In this document: positions 1 to 5,472 of the stretch, piece by piece | How the letters are laid out: every line of letters starts with the position of its first letter | Position numbering within the stretch: position 1 is the stretch's first letter | NCBI GenBank assembly: GCA_002389995.1 | Contig: DGRR01000197.1 | Location: forward strand, 1-8,564 | Source of the DNA: Ruminococcus sp. UBA4383 | GTDB taxonomy: Bacteria; Bacillota; Clostridia; Oscillospirales; Ruminococcaceae | Direction: 5' to 3' | DNA: 8,564 bases | Translations under genes and position numbers: made by a program | Notes under the pieces: generated by a model | The model's database searches: none | Told to the model about the DNA's origin: nothing | The model's input: only the letters and a program-made list of their open reading frames with translations

Positions 1-42
1 TACGGGCAGTTTCAGGCTTTGCGAAAGGAGCAGAACAAATGA
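1..42 (+). CDS. Possible C-terminal tail of an upstream gene (partial)
   Basis: Reading from base 1 gives 13 residues (YGQFQALRKEQNK) before a TGA at 40-42. That stop overlaps the ATG at 39 in an ATGA arrangement, which is typical of coupled phage genes. The tail is too short to identify. The competing reading is that frame 3, open from the left edge into the ORF at 39-152, is the real upstream gene. Only sequence further left can decide. Confidence 0.25.
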   Translation, partial: YGQFQALRKEQNK

Positions 43-152
43 AATCACAGGCAGAAATATTGAAACTTGAAAGATTAAATGTGCTGTTTAAAGGCTTTGA
101 CGGCGGAGCAGGTCAGATATATCTTGCAGGTGCGAAAAATCCGCTGAATTAA
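39..152 (+). CDS. Small ORF of unknown function (37 aa)
   Basis: This 37-codon ORF begins MKSQAEILKLERLNVLFKGF and ends GAKNPLN before a TAA. An AAAGGAG motif at 24-30 lies 8 bases before the ATG, which is good Shine-Dalgarno spacing and supports this start. The first half looks helical and charged; the second half is glycine-rich. No family is recognised. The frame stays open to the left edge of the window (RAVSGFAKGAEQ before the Met), so it could instead be the C-terminus of a longer protein. Its position before a helix-turn-helix gene and the late operon fits a small accessory or regulatory gene, but that is inference only. Confidence 0.4.
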   Translation: MKSQAEILKLERLNVLFKGFDGGAGQIYLAGAKNPLN

Positions 153-225
153 GTGTGAAACTTGTCTGCATCTCTGGCGGAAATGCGGTCAGGACTTTGA
201 AACACCGCCAAAGATATTTGTATGA
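148..225 (+). pseudogene. Zinc-ribbon-like fragment without a usable start
   Basis: In frame 1, codons 151-222 read KCETCLHLWRKCGQDFETPP and then KIFV before a TGA. The CxxC pair followed by a Cys-Gly-x-Asp-Phe pattern resembles the small zinc ribbons common in phage proteins. The frame is closed upstream by a TGA at 145-147, and no ATG, GTG or TTG lies between that stop and the cysteines; the only candidate is an ATT at 148. It also lacks the second cysteine pair usual for such ribbons. It may be a decayed gene, a frameshifted extension of the preceding ORF, or chance. Confidence 0.2.
171..214. repeat. Imperfect inverted repeat upstream of the HTH gene
   Basis: TCTCTGGCGG at 171-180 can pair with CCGCCAAAGA at 205-214, matching 9 of 10 positions around a 24-base loop. 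There is no T-tract after it, so it is not a standard intrinsic terminator. It could be an mRNA leader structure or an operator-like site for the adjacent HTH protein. It overlaps the zinc-ribbon-like frame, so the symmetry may be incidental. Confidence 0.3.
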
Positions 226-237
226 CGGGAACATAAA

Positions 238-243
238 AAGGAG
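238..243 (+). promoter_or_regulatory. Ribosome binding site that fixes the TTG start of the HTH gene
   Basis: AAGGAG at 238-243 lies 8 bases before the TTG at 252. The in-frame GTG at 243 overlaps this motif and so cannot be its start. The later ATG at 270 has no Shine-Dalgarno sequence in front of it. Confidence 0.7.
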
Positions 244-251
244 TGATAACA

Positions 252-476
252 TTGAAGTATCTTCTCAATATGGCAGAAGTCGAAAGACTTATGAAATTAA
301 AGGGAATCAAAAGTATAAGTCAGTTGTATCGTGAAAGCGGTCTGAAACCTGCATCATTTTTCACAAACCAGAGAAAGAATAAAAATAATCCTGTTGTTGG
401 TCTGCACACGGTCTATATGATTTCAAAAAGACTTAACTGTCATATTGAAGAAATTCTCATTGTGAAAACTGACTGA
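252..476 (+). CDS. Small Cro/C1-type (XRE) helix-turn-helix DNA-binding protein
   Basis: This is a 74-residue protein that is almost entirely one Cro/C1-type DNA-binding domain. Residues 8-20 (AEVERLMKLKGIK) match the first helix and turn, 21-38 (SISQLYRESGLKPASFFT) the helix-turn-helix, and 51-70 (LHTVYMISKRLNCHIEEILI) the two closing helices ending in the usual leucine/isoleucine-rich segment. This family binds operator DNA as dimers and acts as a repressor or activator. The TTG start is chosen from the Shine-Dalgarno at 238-243; an in-frame GTG at 243 would add three residues but overlaps that site. It is the last gene before a terminator-like hairpin and the packaging genes, so a role in controlling late transcription is plausible but inferred. 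There is no effector or dimerisation domain beyond the HTH. Confidence 0.8.
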   Translation: MKYLLNMAEVERLMKLKGIKSISQLYRESGLKPASFFTNQRKNKNNPVVGLHTVYMISKRLNCHIEEILIVKTD

Positions 477-532
477 AATAGAAAAGTTATTAGCAAAAAT
501 CTATATATTTTTCTGAAAAATTGTGATAAGAT

Positions 533-568
533 AAGGACAGGTAAAAGAATCCTGTCCTTTTTTGTTTT
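533..568 (+). terminator. Intrinsic terminator-like hairpin before the late operon
   Basis: AAGGACAGG at 533-541 pairs perfectly with CCTGTCCTT at 551-559 around a 9-base loop. It is followed directly by Ts (560-563), a G and four more Ts. This is a good rho-independent terminator. It lies in the 130-base gap between the HTH gene and the first packaging gene. It would end transcription from the upstream region, so late transcription must start downstream of it or be allowed through by antitermination. No strong sigma-A promoter is visible between it and 607. The rest of the gap (477-532) is AT-rich without a clear signal. Confidence 0.75.
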
Positions 569-606
569 CGCAGGCGGTATAAAAATAGTGGCAGATAGGT
601 GATAAT

Positions 607-927
607 ATGAAATACAGGCAGAAAAAAGCGGCTGAGTATTTCGTTGGCGAAGCCGCAGGAAACATGGAAAAAGCCGCTGTAATGGCAGGATATTCAAAAC
701 GTTACGCAAGAGGAAACGCTTACAAGATTTTTGAAATTCCCGAAGTAAAAGCTTACATTGAAAAGCTGAATAAATCCGTACAGGATTATGACAAAAGCAT
801 TGCCGATACTGCGGAGATAAAAGCATTTTGGAGCAGGGTTATGAAAGATGATAATGAACAGATGAAGAACAGGCTGAGAGCGTCCGAACTTCTTGCAAAG
901 GCAGGAGGTATGTTCAGTGACTGGTGA
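607..927 (+). CDS. terS: Phage terminase small subunit, Terminase_2-like (first of two)
   Basis: This 106-residue protein matches the N-terminal part of the Terminase_2 small-subunit family. A short lead (MKYRQKKAAEYFV) is followed by the diagnostic helix-turn-helix stretch GNMEKAAVMAGYSKRYA (18-34), then EIPEVKAYIEKL (43-54) and a charged helical region. The end, KNRLRASELLAKAGGMF, resembles the region where related proteins join their oligomerisation core. Small terminases recognise the packaging site and regulate the large subunit. It is shorter than the usual 130-170 residues, so the C-terminal portal- or large-subunit-contacting segment may be missing. The start has AGGTGA at 597-602, 4 bases before the ATG. 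Its last 11 bases overlap the next gene. A second, unrelated small terminase (P27 type) follows at 1696, so this one may be a paralogous or repurposed DNA-binding protein. Confidence 0.75.
   Translation: MKYRQKKAAEYFVGEAAGNMEKAAVMAGYSKRYARGNAYKIFEIPEVKAYIEKLNKSVQDYDKSIADTAEIKAFWSRVMKDDNEQMKNRLRASELLAKAGGMFSDW
903..908 (+). promoter_or_regulatory. Ribosome binding site that fixes the GTG start at 917
   Basis: AGGAGG at 903-908 lies inside the end of the upstream terminase gene and 8 bases before the in-frame GTG at 917. A longer in-frame TTG start at 893 would place this strong site inside the coding region and has no Shine-Dalgarno of its own. Confidence 0.75.
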
Positions 928-1609
928 TTTCTATAAGTCAAAGGCATGGACGGATTTGATTGCGCTGATAAAATTACAGAGAGTCAATGCAGACGGTCAG
1001 ATTATCTGCGAATACTGCGGAAAACCGATAGTTAAAAAATATGACTGCATAGGTCATCATAAAATTGAACTCACCGAGGACAATGTGAACAATCCCGAAA
1101 TAGCTTTAAATCCCGAAAATATCGCCCTTGTGCATCACAGATGTCATAACAGGATACATAACAAGTTAGGATATTCAGGGCGTGAGGTATATATTGTATG
1201 GGGTGCGCCGTGTTCAGGGAAAACATCTTTTGTCAGGGAATCAATGTGCGAGGGTGATTTGATTGTCGATATGGATAATATCTGGGAATGTGTTTCGGGC
1301 TGTAAACGGTATGTCAAGCCGAATTGTCTGAATCAGAATGTCTTTGCGGTGCGTGACCTGCTGATTGACATGATAAGGACAAGGCGGGGCAGGTGGCGGT
1401 GTGCATGGATTATAGGCGGTTATCCGTATTCTGCGGTGCGTGAGCGGCTCAGAAAAAGTCTTGACGCAAGAGAGATTTTCATTGACGCATCAAAGGAAGA
1501 ATGCCTGAAAAGGCTTGCGGAAAGTGACAGGGATTTTGAGGAATGGAGCAGATATATTTCCGAATGGTTCGACAGATACCCGCCCCATGCAGGCTCTGAA
1601 CCGCCCTGA
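917..1609 (+). CDS. HNH endonuclease fused to a P-loop (AAA/kinase-like) domain
   Basis: This is a 230-residue two-domain protein. Residues 1-85 form a zinc-binding HNH nuclease: CEYC (31-34), HH (47-48), the central Asn in NPENI (N68) and HHRCHNRIH (73-81) supply the usual metal, zinc and catalytic positions. Residues 90-221 form a P-loop domain with Walker A GAPCSGKTS (96-104), a DLIVDMDNIW strand (114-123) whose Asp residues could act as Walker B or substrate-binding carboxylates, and IDASKEECLKRL (189-200) followed by a DRDFEEW lid-like segment. The second domain resembles small nucleotide or polynucleotide kinases of the AAA_33 kind. HNH proteins beside terminase genes are known to assist DNA cutting at cos sites during packaging in some Gram-positive phages. 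A kinase could process DNA or RNA 5' ends, but that is inference. It overlaps the upstream gene by 11 bases and starts at GTG. The second domain shows more CGG, GCG and Cys codons than its neighbours. Confidence 0.85.
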   Translation: MTGDFYKSKAWTDLIALIKLQRVNADGQIICEYCGKPIVKKYDCIGHHKIELTEDNVNNPEIALNPENIALVHHRCHNRIHNKLGYSGREVYIVWGAPCSGKTSFVRESMCEGDLIVDMDNIWECVSGCKRYVKPNCLNQNVFAVRDLLIDMIRTRRGRWRCAWIIGGYPYSAVRERLRKSLDAREIFIDASKEECLKRLAESDRDFEEWSRYISEWFDRYPPHAGSEPP

Positions 1610-1635
1610 TGGGGACTGTTGGAGGGCTTATTTTT
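1603..1635 (+). terminator. Weak terminator-like hairpin at the end of the HNH gene
   Basis: GCCCT at 1603-1607 can pair with AGGGC at 1623-1627 around a 15-base loop, followed by TTATTTTT (1628-1635). The stem is short, it overlaps the HNH stop codon, and it sits inside an apparent operon, so it would at most be a partial attenuator. It may instead be part of a packaging site. Confidence 0.25.
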
Positions 1636-1695
1636 CCCGCAGAAAGTCAAAATCAGGATTTTTAGTTTGAAAAAAAGGAACTTGGGGGAAAAGCC
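1610..1695. other. Non-coding gap between HNH and P27 terminase genes; candidate packaging (cos) region
   Basis: This 86-base gap has alternating G-rich and A/T-rich blocks: GGGG at 1611-1614, GGAGGG at 1621-1626, CCC at 1636-1638, AAGTCAAAATCAGGATTTTT from 1644, seven As at 1670-1676 and GGGGG at 1684-1688. The GGGGG, 7 bases before the ATG at 1696, can act as a wobble-paired ribosome binding site. In several cos phages of Gram-positive hosts the cohesive-end site lies close to the HNH and small-terminase genes. That is the reason for the packaging suggestion; no cut site or overhang can be read directly. Confidence 0.3.
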
Positions 1696-2007
1696 ATGCA
1701 AGAATCCACAAGAAAAGAAGAACTGCTGAAAATTGCAAAGGACAGCGTTTCGGCACAGGTTATCGTTGATGATATAATTTTCCTTGAATCAAGGCTTGAC
1801 GAACTGAAAAAATATCCCATGCTCAGAGTTGACCCGAATAATTCACAGCGGCAGAAAATCACTCCCGCAGCCCGTCAGTATAAGGAGTTTTTACAGCAGT
1901 ATATCAACTGTCTGAAAGCCTTTGCAAAACTTACGGGCAGCGACTTCACCGAGGAAGAAAGTCCTTTAAGGATATACTTCAATCAGATTCATGCTGATTC
2001 AAAGTAA
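1696..2007 (+). CDS. terS: Phage terminase small subunit, P27 family (second small subunit)
   Basis: This 103-residue protein fits the P27 (Terminase_4) small-terminase family. A helical N-terminal half with ELLKIAKDSVSAQVIVDDII (9-28) and RLDELKKYPMLRVDP (33-47) leads to the characteristic QKITPAARQYKEFLQQYINC (53-72), then LTGSDFTEEESPLR (79-92). This type of subunit binds the packaging site and works with the large subunit that follows directly. It is the more likely partner because its end overlaps the large-terminase start by 17 bases and P27-type proteins usually accompany this class of large terminase. The ATG at 1696 is the only plausible start, because an in-frame TAG lies at 1665-1667. 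Its Shine-Dalgarno is a GGGGG at 1684-1688. A TAA ends the gene inside the next one. Confidence 0.75.
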   Translation: MQESTRKEELLKIAKDSVSAQVIVDDIIFLESRLDELKKYPMLRVDPNNSQRQKITPAARQYKEFLQQYINCLKAFAKLTGSDFTEEESPLRIYFNQIHADSK

Positions 2008-3703
2008 AAAAATATGGACTCCCGATAACAGTTTCCTGCTGAATTACCATGCGAAAATTGAGTGCGGAGAAATTCTTGTCGGTCAGGAATTATGGCTTGA
2101 ATTACAGCGGCTCAAAGAGGATTTTTCAGACGACAGATATTTCTATGATACCGAAAATGCTCTCGCAAGGATTCATTTCATGGAGCATTGTATAAGGCTT
2201 ACAAAATCGCCTTATTACAATCAGCCCATGATTTTAATGGACTGGCAGAAAGCATTTGTGGAAACGGTTTACAGCTTTAAAATGGCTGAAAACTCCCTCG
2301 ACAGATTCAAGAAAATTCTGCTCCTGATAGCCAGAAAAAATACAAAGTCCGAAACCTGTTCCGCTGTCGGACTGTCGGAGTTTTTCCTCGGAAATGAGGG
2401 TTCGGACATTGTTTGCAGTTCCAATGACGACAGCCAGGCAAGTATCGTCTATGATGCAATTGACACCATGCGGCAGCTTATCGACCCGAACGACCTCGAT
2501 TCAAAACGGAATCAGCGGTTTATCCTGAATAAGGTCACAAATACCAAAATTTTCAAGCTGTCAGACCGCACCCGTAACAAGGAAGGCAGAAACATTGACT
2601 TTGCGATAGTTGACGAAATCCATGAGATGAAAACAAATATCATAGGAAAATCAATTGAACAGTCGCAGTCCTTGAAACAGAATCCGAAATTTATCATGAT
2701 TACGACTGAGGGCTTTGTCGTTGACGGTTATCTTGACAAGGAACTCGAAAAAGCCCGTAAAATTATTCACGGTGAAGATGACGGAGCTGCGGCACAGCGT
2801 TTTCTTCCGTGGCTCTATACTCAGGACAGTGAGCAGGAAATATGGCAGAATAAAAAATCATGGGTCAAGTCAAATCCCACTCTCGGAATTGTCAAGCGTT
2901 GGGATTATCTCGAAGAACAGCTTGACGTTGCACAGAGTTCAAAGGCTGACAGAATTTTCGTACTTTCAAAAGATTTCAACATCAAGCAGAACAGTTCCGA
3001 AAGTTGGCTGAATATCGAAGATTACGACTATGAGGCAGTTTTTGATATTGAGGATTTCAGAAATTGCATATGTCTCGGAGCTGTTGACCTCGCTGAAACT
3101 ACTGACCTGATTTGTGCGAAAATTATGCTGATGAAACCGAATGACAGGACAAAATACATCTATACAAGGTATTTTATGCCTGAATCCAAAATTGATGAGC
3201 ATGACGATAAGAATGCAGGTGCGGATTACCGTGAATGGGCGCAGAATGACTTTATAACTGTAACTGAGGGTGATGATGTTGAACTTTCAGCCGTTGCGGA
3301 CTGGTTCTATGAACTGTATGTAAATTACGGAATAAGGCTCTGGAAATGCGGTTATGACCAGAAATTCTCGCATGAATTTCTTAATCGAATGAATGAATAC
3401 GGTTGGTATAAGCAGAATGATGAACTTGTCATGATTCTGCAAAATGCCCGGACTTTATCAAATGCCATGAAACTATGTGAAAATGAACTGAAACACAGAT
3501 TCATAAATTACAATCAGAATCCCGTTGATAAATTCTGTCTGAAAAATGCGGGAATCTATGTCGATAAATACGGTCAGTGTATGTGTATCAAAAAAGAAAC
3601 TGCAAAGAGAATTGATGGTGCGGTCACACTTATAATTCTATACGAAATGTACAGACGGTACAGGAGCGAGTTCAGGAGGCTTACAGATAATGGGACTATT
3701 TGA
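1991..3703 (+). CDS. terL: Phage terminase large subunit (ATPase and nuclease)
   Basis: This 570-residue protein is the packaging motor and headful/cos nuclease of the Terminase_1 (HK97-like) class. The N-terminal ATPase shows the adenine-binding region PMILMDWQKAF (79-89), a Walker A variant ARKNTKSE (114-121), Walker B FAIVDEIHE (204-212) with D208/E209, and the coupling motif ITTEG (237-241). The C-terminal RNase H-like nuclease shows its three expected acidic positions: D366 in AVDLAETTD, D456 in GYDQKF and D542 in KRIDGAV. Length and domain order are complete for the family. The Walker A has Thr where Gly is more usual before the Lys. The ATG lies within the P27 gene (17-base overlap) with only an AAGGAT about 17 bases upstream, so translation is probably coupled to the gene before. 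Its last 14 bases overlap the portal gene. Confidence 0.95.
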   Translation: MLIQSKKIWTPDNSFLLNYHAKIECGEILVGQELWLELQRLKEDFSDDRYFYDTENALARIHFMEHCIRLTKSPYYNQPMILMDWQKAFVETVYSFKMAENSLDRFKKILLLIARKNTKSETCSAVGLSEFFLGNEGSDIVCSSNDDSQASIVYDAIDTMRQLIDPNDLDSKRNQRFILNKVTNTKIFKLSDRTRNKEGRNIDFAIVDEIHEMKTNIIGKSIEQSQSLKQNPKFIMITTEGFVVDGYLDKELEKARKIIHGEDDGAAAQRFLPWLYTQDSEQEIWQNKKSWVKSNPTLGIVKRWDYLEEQLDVAQSSKADRIFVLSKDFNIKQNSSESWLNIEDYDYEAVFDIEDFRNCICLGAVDLAETTDLICAKIMLMKPNDRTKYIYTRYFMPESKIDEHDDKNAGADYREWAQNDFITVTEGDDVELSAVADWFYELYVNYGIRLWKCGYDQKFSHEFLNRMNEYGWYKQNDELVMILQNARTLSNAMKLCENELKHRFINYNQNPVDKFCLKNAGIYVDKYGQCMCIKKETAKRIDGAVTLIILYEMYRRYRSEFRRLTDNGTI

Positions 3704-4910
3704 CGGGCTTTTTCACAGAAAGCCGAAAAATTCAAAATATGCTGATGTTTTAAGCGGAATGACACCTGTATATTCGCAGTTCGGCACGGATATTTATGCA
3801 TCTGACGTTGTACAGCAGGCTCTGAGCTGTATTGTCACGGAAATCAAAAAGCTGAATCCTCAGCACATAAGGACTGTCGATTCTGACATAATCCCTGTAA
3901 AAAGCGATATTCAGACAGTTCTGAAACGTCCGAATCAGATTATGACAACGAGTGATTTTATTGAAAAATTCATGTGGCTTTTACTTCTGAACTACAATTC
4001 ATTTATTGTTCCGACTTACTACACATGGAAGGACGAGACAGGAAAAACTCAGAAACGATATTCGGGACTTTATCCGATTCAGCCTGCACAGGTGGATTTC
4101 ATTCAGGATATTTCTGATACGCTTTATGTGAAGTTTACGTTTGCAAACGGCTATGATACTACATTTCCGTACAGTGAAGTAATACATATCCGACACAGAT
4201 ATTCCGTAAATGAGTTCATGGGCGGAAATGAATGTGGTCAGCCTGATAATTCGGCACTTCTCAAAACTCTTGACCTCAATCACAAGCTTTTGCAGGGCGT
4301 TTCAAAAAGTATCGGAGCAGGCTATGCAGTAAACGGTATTGCTAAAGTCAAGTCGCTCCTCGACAGGGATAAAATAGAAAAATCAATTCAGGAATTTAAC
4401 GAAATGCTTGCAAGGTCTGAAAGTGGTTTTATCGTTACTGATATGGCAACAGATGTAACACCTGTTCAGCGTGACATAAAGCTTGTCGATAACGATACGC
4501 TGAAATTCATTGATGAAAAAATCCTGCGAAATTTCGGTGTTCCGCTTTGTATTCTCACAGGCGACTATACAAAACCACAGTATGAGGCTTTTTATCAGAA
4601 AACGCTTGAACCAATTATTATAGCTGTTTCTCAGGCTTTTACAAAGGCTCTTTTCACGGACAGGGAATGTTCTTTCGGAAATGAAATAAAATTCTATCCG
4701 AAAGATTTAATCTTCATGGATATAAACCAGACCCTTGAAATGGTGCGCCTGTTAGGTGACAGCGGAAGTCTTTATGAAAATGAAAAGCGTGTTGCATTCG
4801 GCTTGAAACCTCTCCCCGAACTGGAAGGAGTGCGTATGCAGTCGCTGAATTACGTTAATATTGAATATGCTAAACAGTATCAGACAGGAGGCTCAGACAG
4901 TGAAAAATAA
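3690..4910 (+). CDS. Portal protein, HK97 family
   Basis: This 406-residue protein fits the HK97-type Phage_portal family in length and pattern. It has an MGLFDGLFHRKP N-terminus, YASDVVQQALSCIVTEIKKL (36-55) where new proteins typically read 'v.ac...ia..is.lp', LKRPNQIMTTSDFIEKF (78-94) for the usual 'L..PN...t...f', and a stem and crown region with LKFIDEKILRNFGVPLCILTG followed by the YEAFYQKTLEPII helix. The portal forms the dodecameric ring at one capsid vertex through which the terminase pumps DNA and to which the connector binds. AGGAGG at 3674-3679 lies 10 bases before the ATG. It overlaps the large-terminase end by 14 bases and the protease start by 11. No defect is visible. Confidence 0.95.
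   Translation: MGLFDGLFHRKPKNSKYADVLSGMTPVYSQFGTDIYASDVVQQALSCIVTEIKKLNPQHIRTVDSDIIPVKSDIQTVLKRPNQIMTTSDFIEKFMWLLLLNYNSFIVPTYYTWKDETGKTQKRYSGLYPIQPAQVDFIQDISDTLYVKFTFANGYDTTFPYSEVIHIRHRYSVNEFMGGNECGQPDNSALLKTLDLNHKLLQGVSKSIGAGYAVNGIAKVKSLLDRDKIEKSIQEFNEMLARSESGFIVTDMATDVTPVQRDIKLVDNDTLKFIDEKILRNFGVPLCILTGDYTKPQYEAFYQKTLEPIIIAVSQAFTKALFTDRECSFGNEIKFYPKDLIFMDINQTLEMVRLLGDSGSLYENEKRVAFGLKPLPELEGVRMQSLNYVNIEYAKQYQTGGSDSEK
4886..4891 (+). promoter_or_regulatory. Ribosome binding site that fixes the GTG start of the protease
   Basis: AGGAGG at 4886-4891 lies 8 bases before the in-frame GTG at 4900. An in-frame start further upstream at 4861 (TTG) would add 13 residues but has no Shine-Dalgarno and would bury this site. 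Confidence 0.75.
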
Positions 4911-5472
4911 ATTTGAAAAGAGAAGTTACAGCTTTGAAATTCGTGCTGATGAAAACGAAAGTATCATCACAGGCAGACCTATTGTATTTGACAGCCGTAC
5001 AGATTTAGTGCATTTTGAAGAAGTCATTGACAGCGGTGCGCTTGACAGTACCGACCTTTCAGATGTGAGATTTCTTGTGAATCACGATATAAATAAAATC
5101 CCGCTTGCACGTTCAAAACAAGGTCAAAATTCTACCATGTCCCTGACTGTTGACAAAAAAGGTCTGCTGATAAGCGTTAAACTCGATACCGAAAACAATT
5201 CCGATGCAAGAGCTTTGTACTCAGCCGTAAAGCGTGGGGATATTTCAGGCATGAGTTTCATGTTTTCGATAAATGGCATAAAATGGGAAAAGCTCGACAG
5301 CGATAAACCTGTAAGGCATATAACAAGTATTGCGAAGGTTGTTGAAGTTAGCGCAGTTACATTTCCTGCATATCAGGATACCGAAATAAACGCAAGGAAT
5401 AGGGAAATTCTTGAAACTGCCCGAAATTCAGACGAATTAAGTCTGCTAAAAGCAAAGATTATGTTATTTTAA
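4900..5472 (+). CDS. Prohead (capsid maturation) protease, HK97/S78 family
   Basis: This 190-residue serine protease removes the scaffold segment of the major capsid protein during prohead maturation. The N-terminus KRSYSFEIRADENESIITGR (7-26) and IVFDSRTDL (28-36) are typical of the family. The catalytic His is H62 in FLVNHD, and the catalytic Ser is S119 in GDISGMSFMF, where relatives have 'MSFGF'. The following VVEVSAVTFPAYQDT (147-161) is the conserved strand after the active site. Length matches small stand-alone proteases of the family. The GTG start has AGGAGG 8 bases upstream inside the portal gene, overlapping it by 11 bases. It is followed by an unusual 114-base gap before its substrate's gene, whereas most neighbours overlap or nearly touch. 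Confidence 0.9.
   Translation: MKNKFEKRSYSFEIRADENESIITGRPIVFDSRTDLVHFEEVIDSGALDSTDLSDVRFLVNHDINKIPLARSKQGQNSTMSLTVDKKGLLISVKLDTENNSDARALYSAVKRGDISGMSFMFSINGIKWEKLDSDKPVRHITSIAKVVEVSAVTFPAYQDTEINARNREILETARNSDELSLLKAKIMLF

Noticed and set aside
504..532. Possible extended -10 promoter (TGATAAGAT at 524-532)
   Set aside because: The -10 is good, but the matching -35 position (ATATAT-like) is poor, and transcription would start inside the left arm of the terminator hairpin.
440..826. Minus-strand ORF of 128 codons opposite the terminator and first terminase gene
   Set aside because: It runs across a terminator hairpin and antisense to a recognised gene, has no ribosome binding site, and its Cys/Leu/Phe-rich sequence looks like antisense translation.
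893..916. Longer TTG start for the HNH gene
   Set aside because: It would place the strong AGGAGG at 903-908 inside the coding region and has no Shine-Dalgarno of its own; GTG at 917 is much better supported.
2715..3011. 98-codon plus-strand ORF inside the large terminase gene
   Set aside because: It overlaps the conserved terminase linker in another frame, without a ribosome binding site or recognisable pattern.
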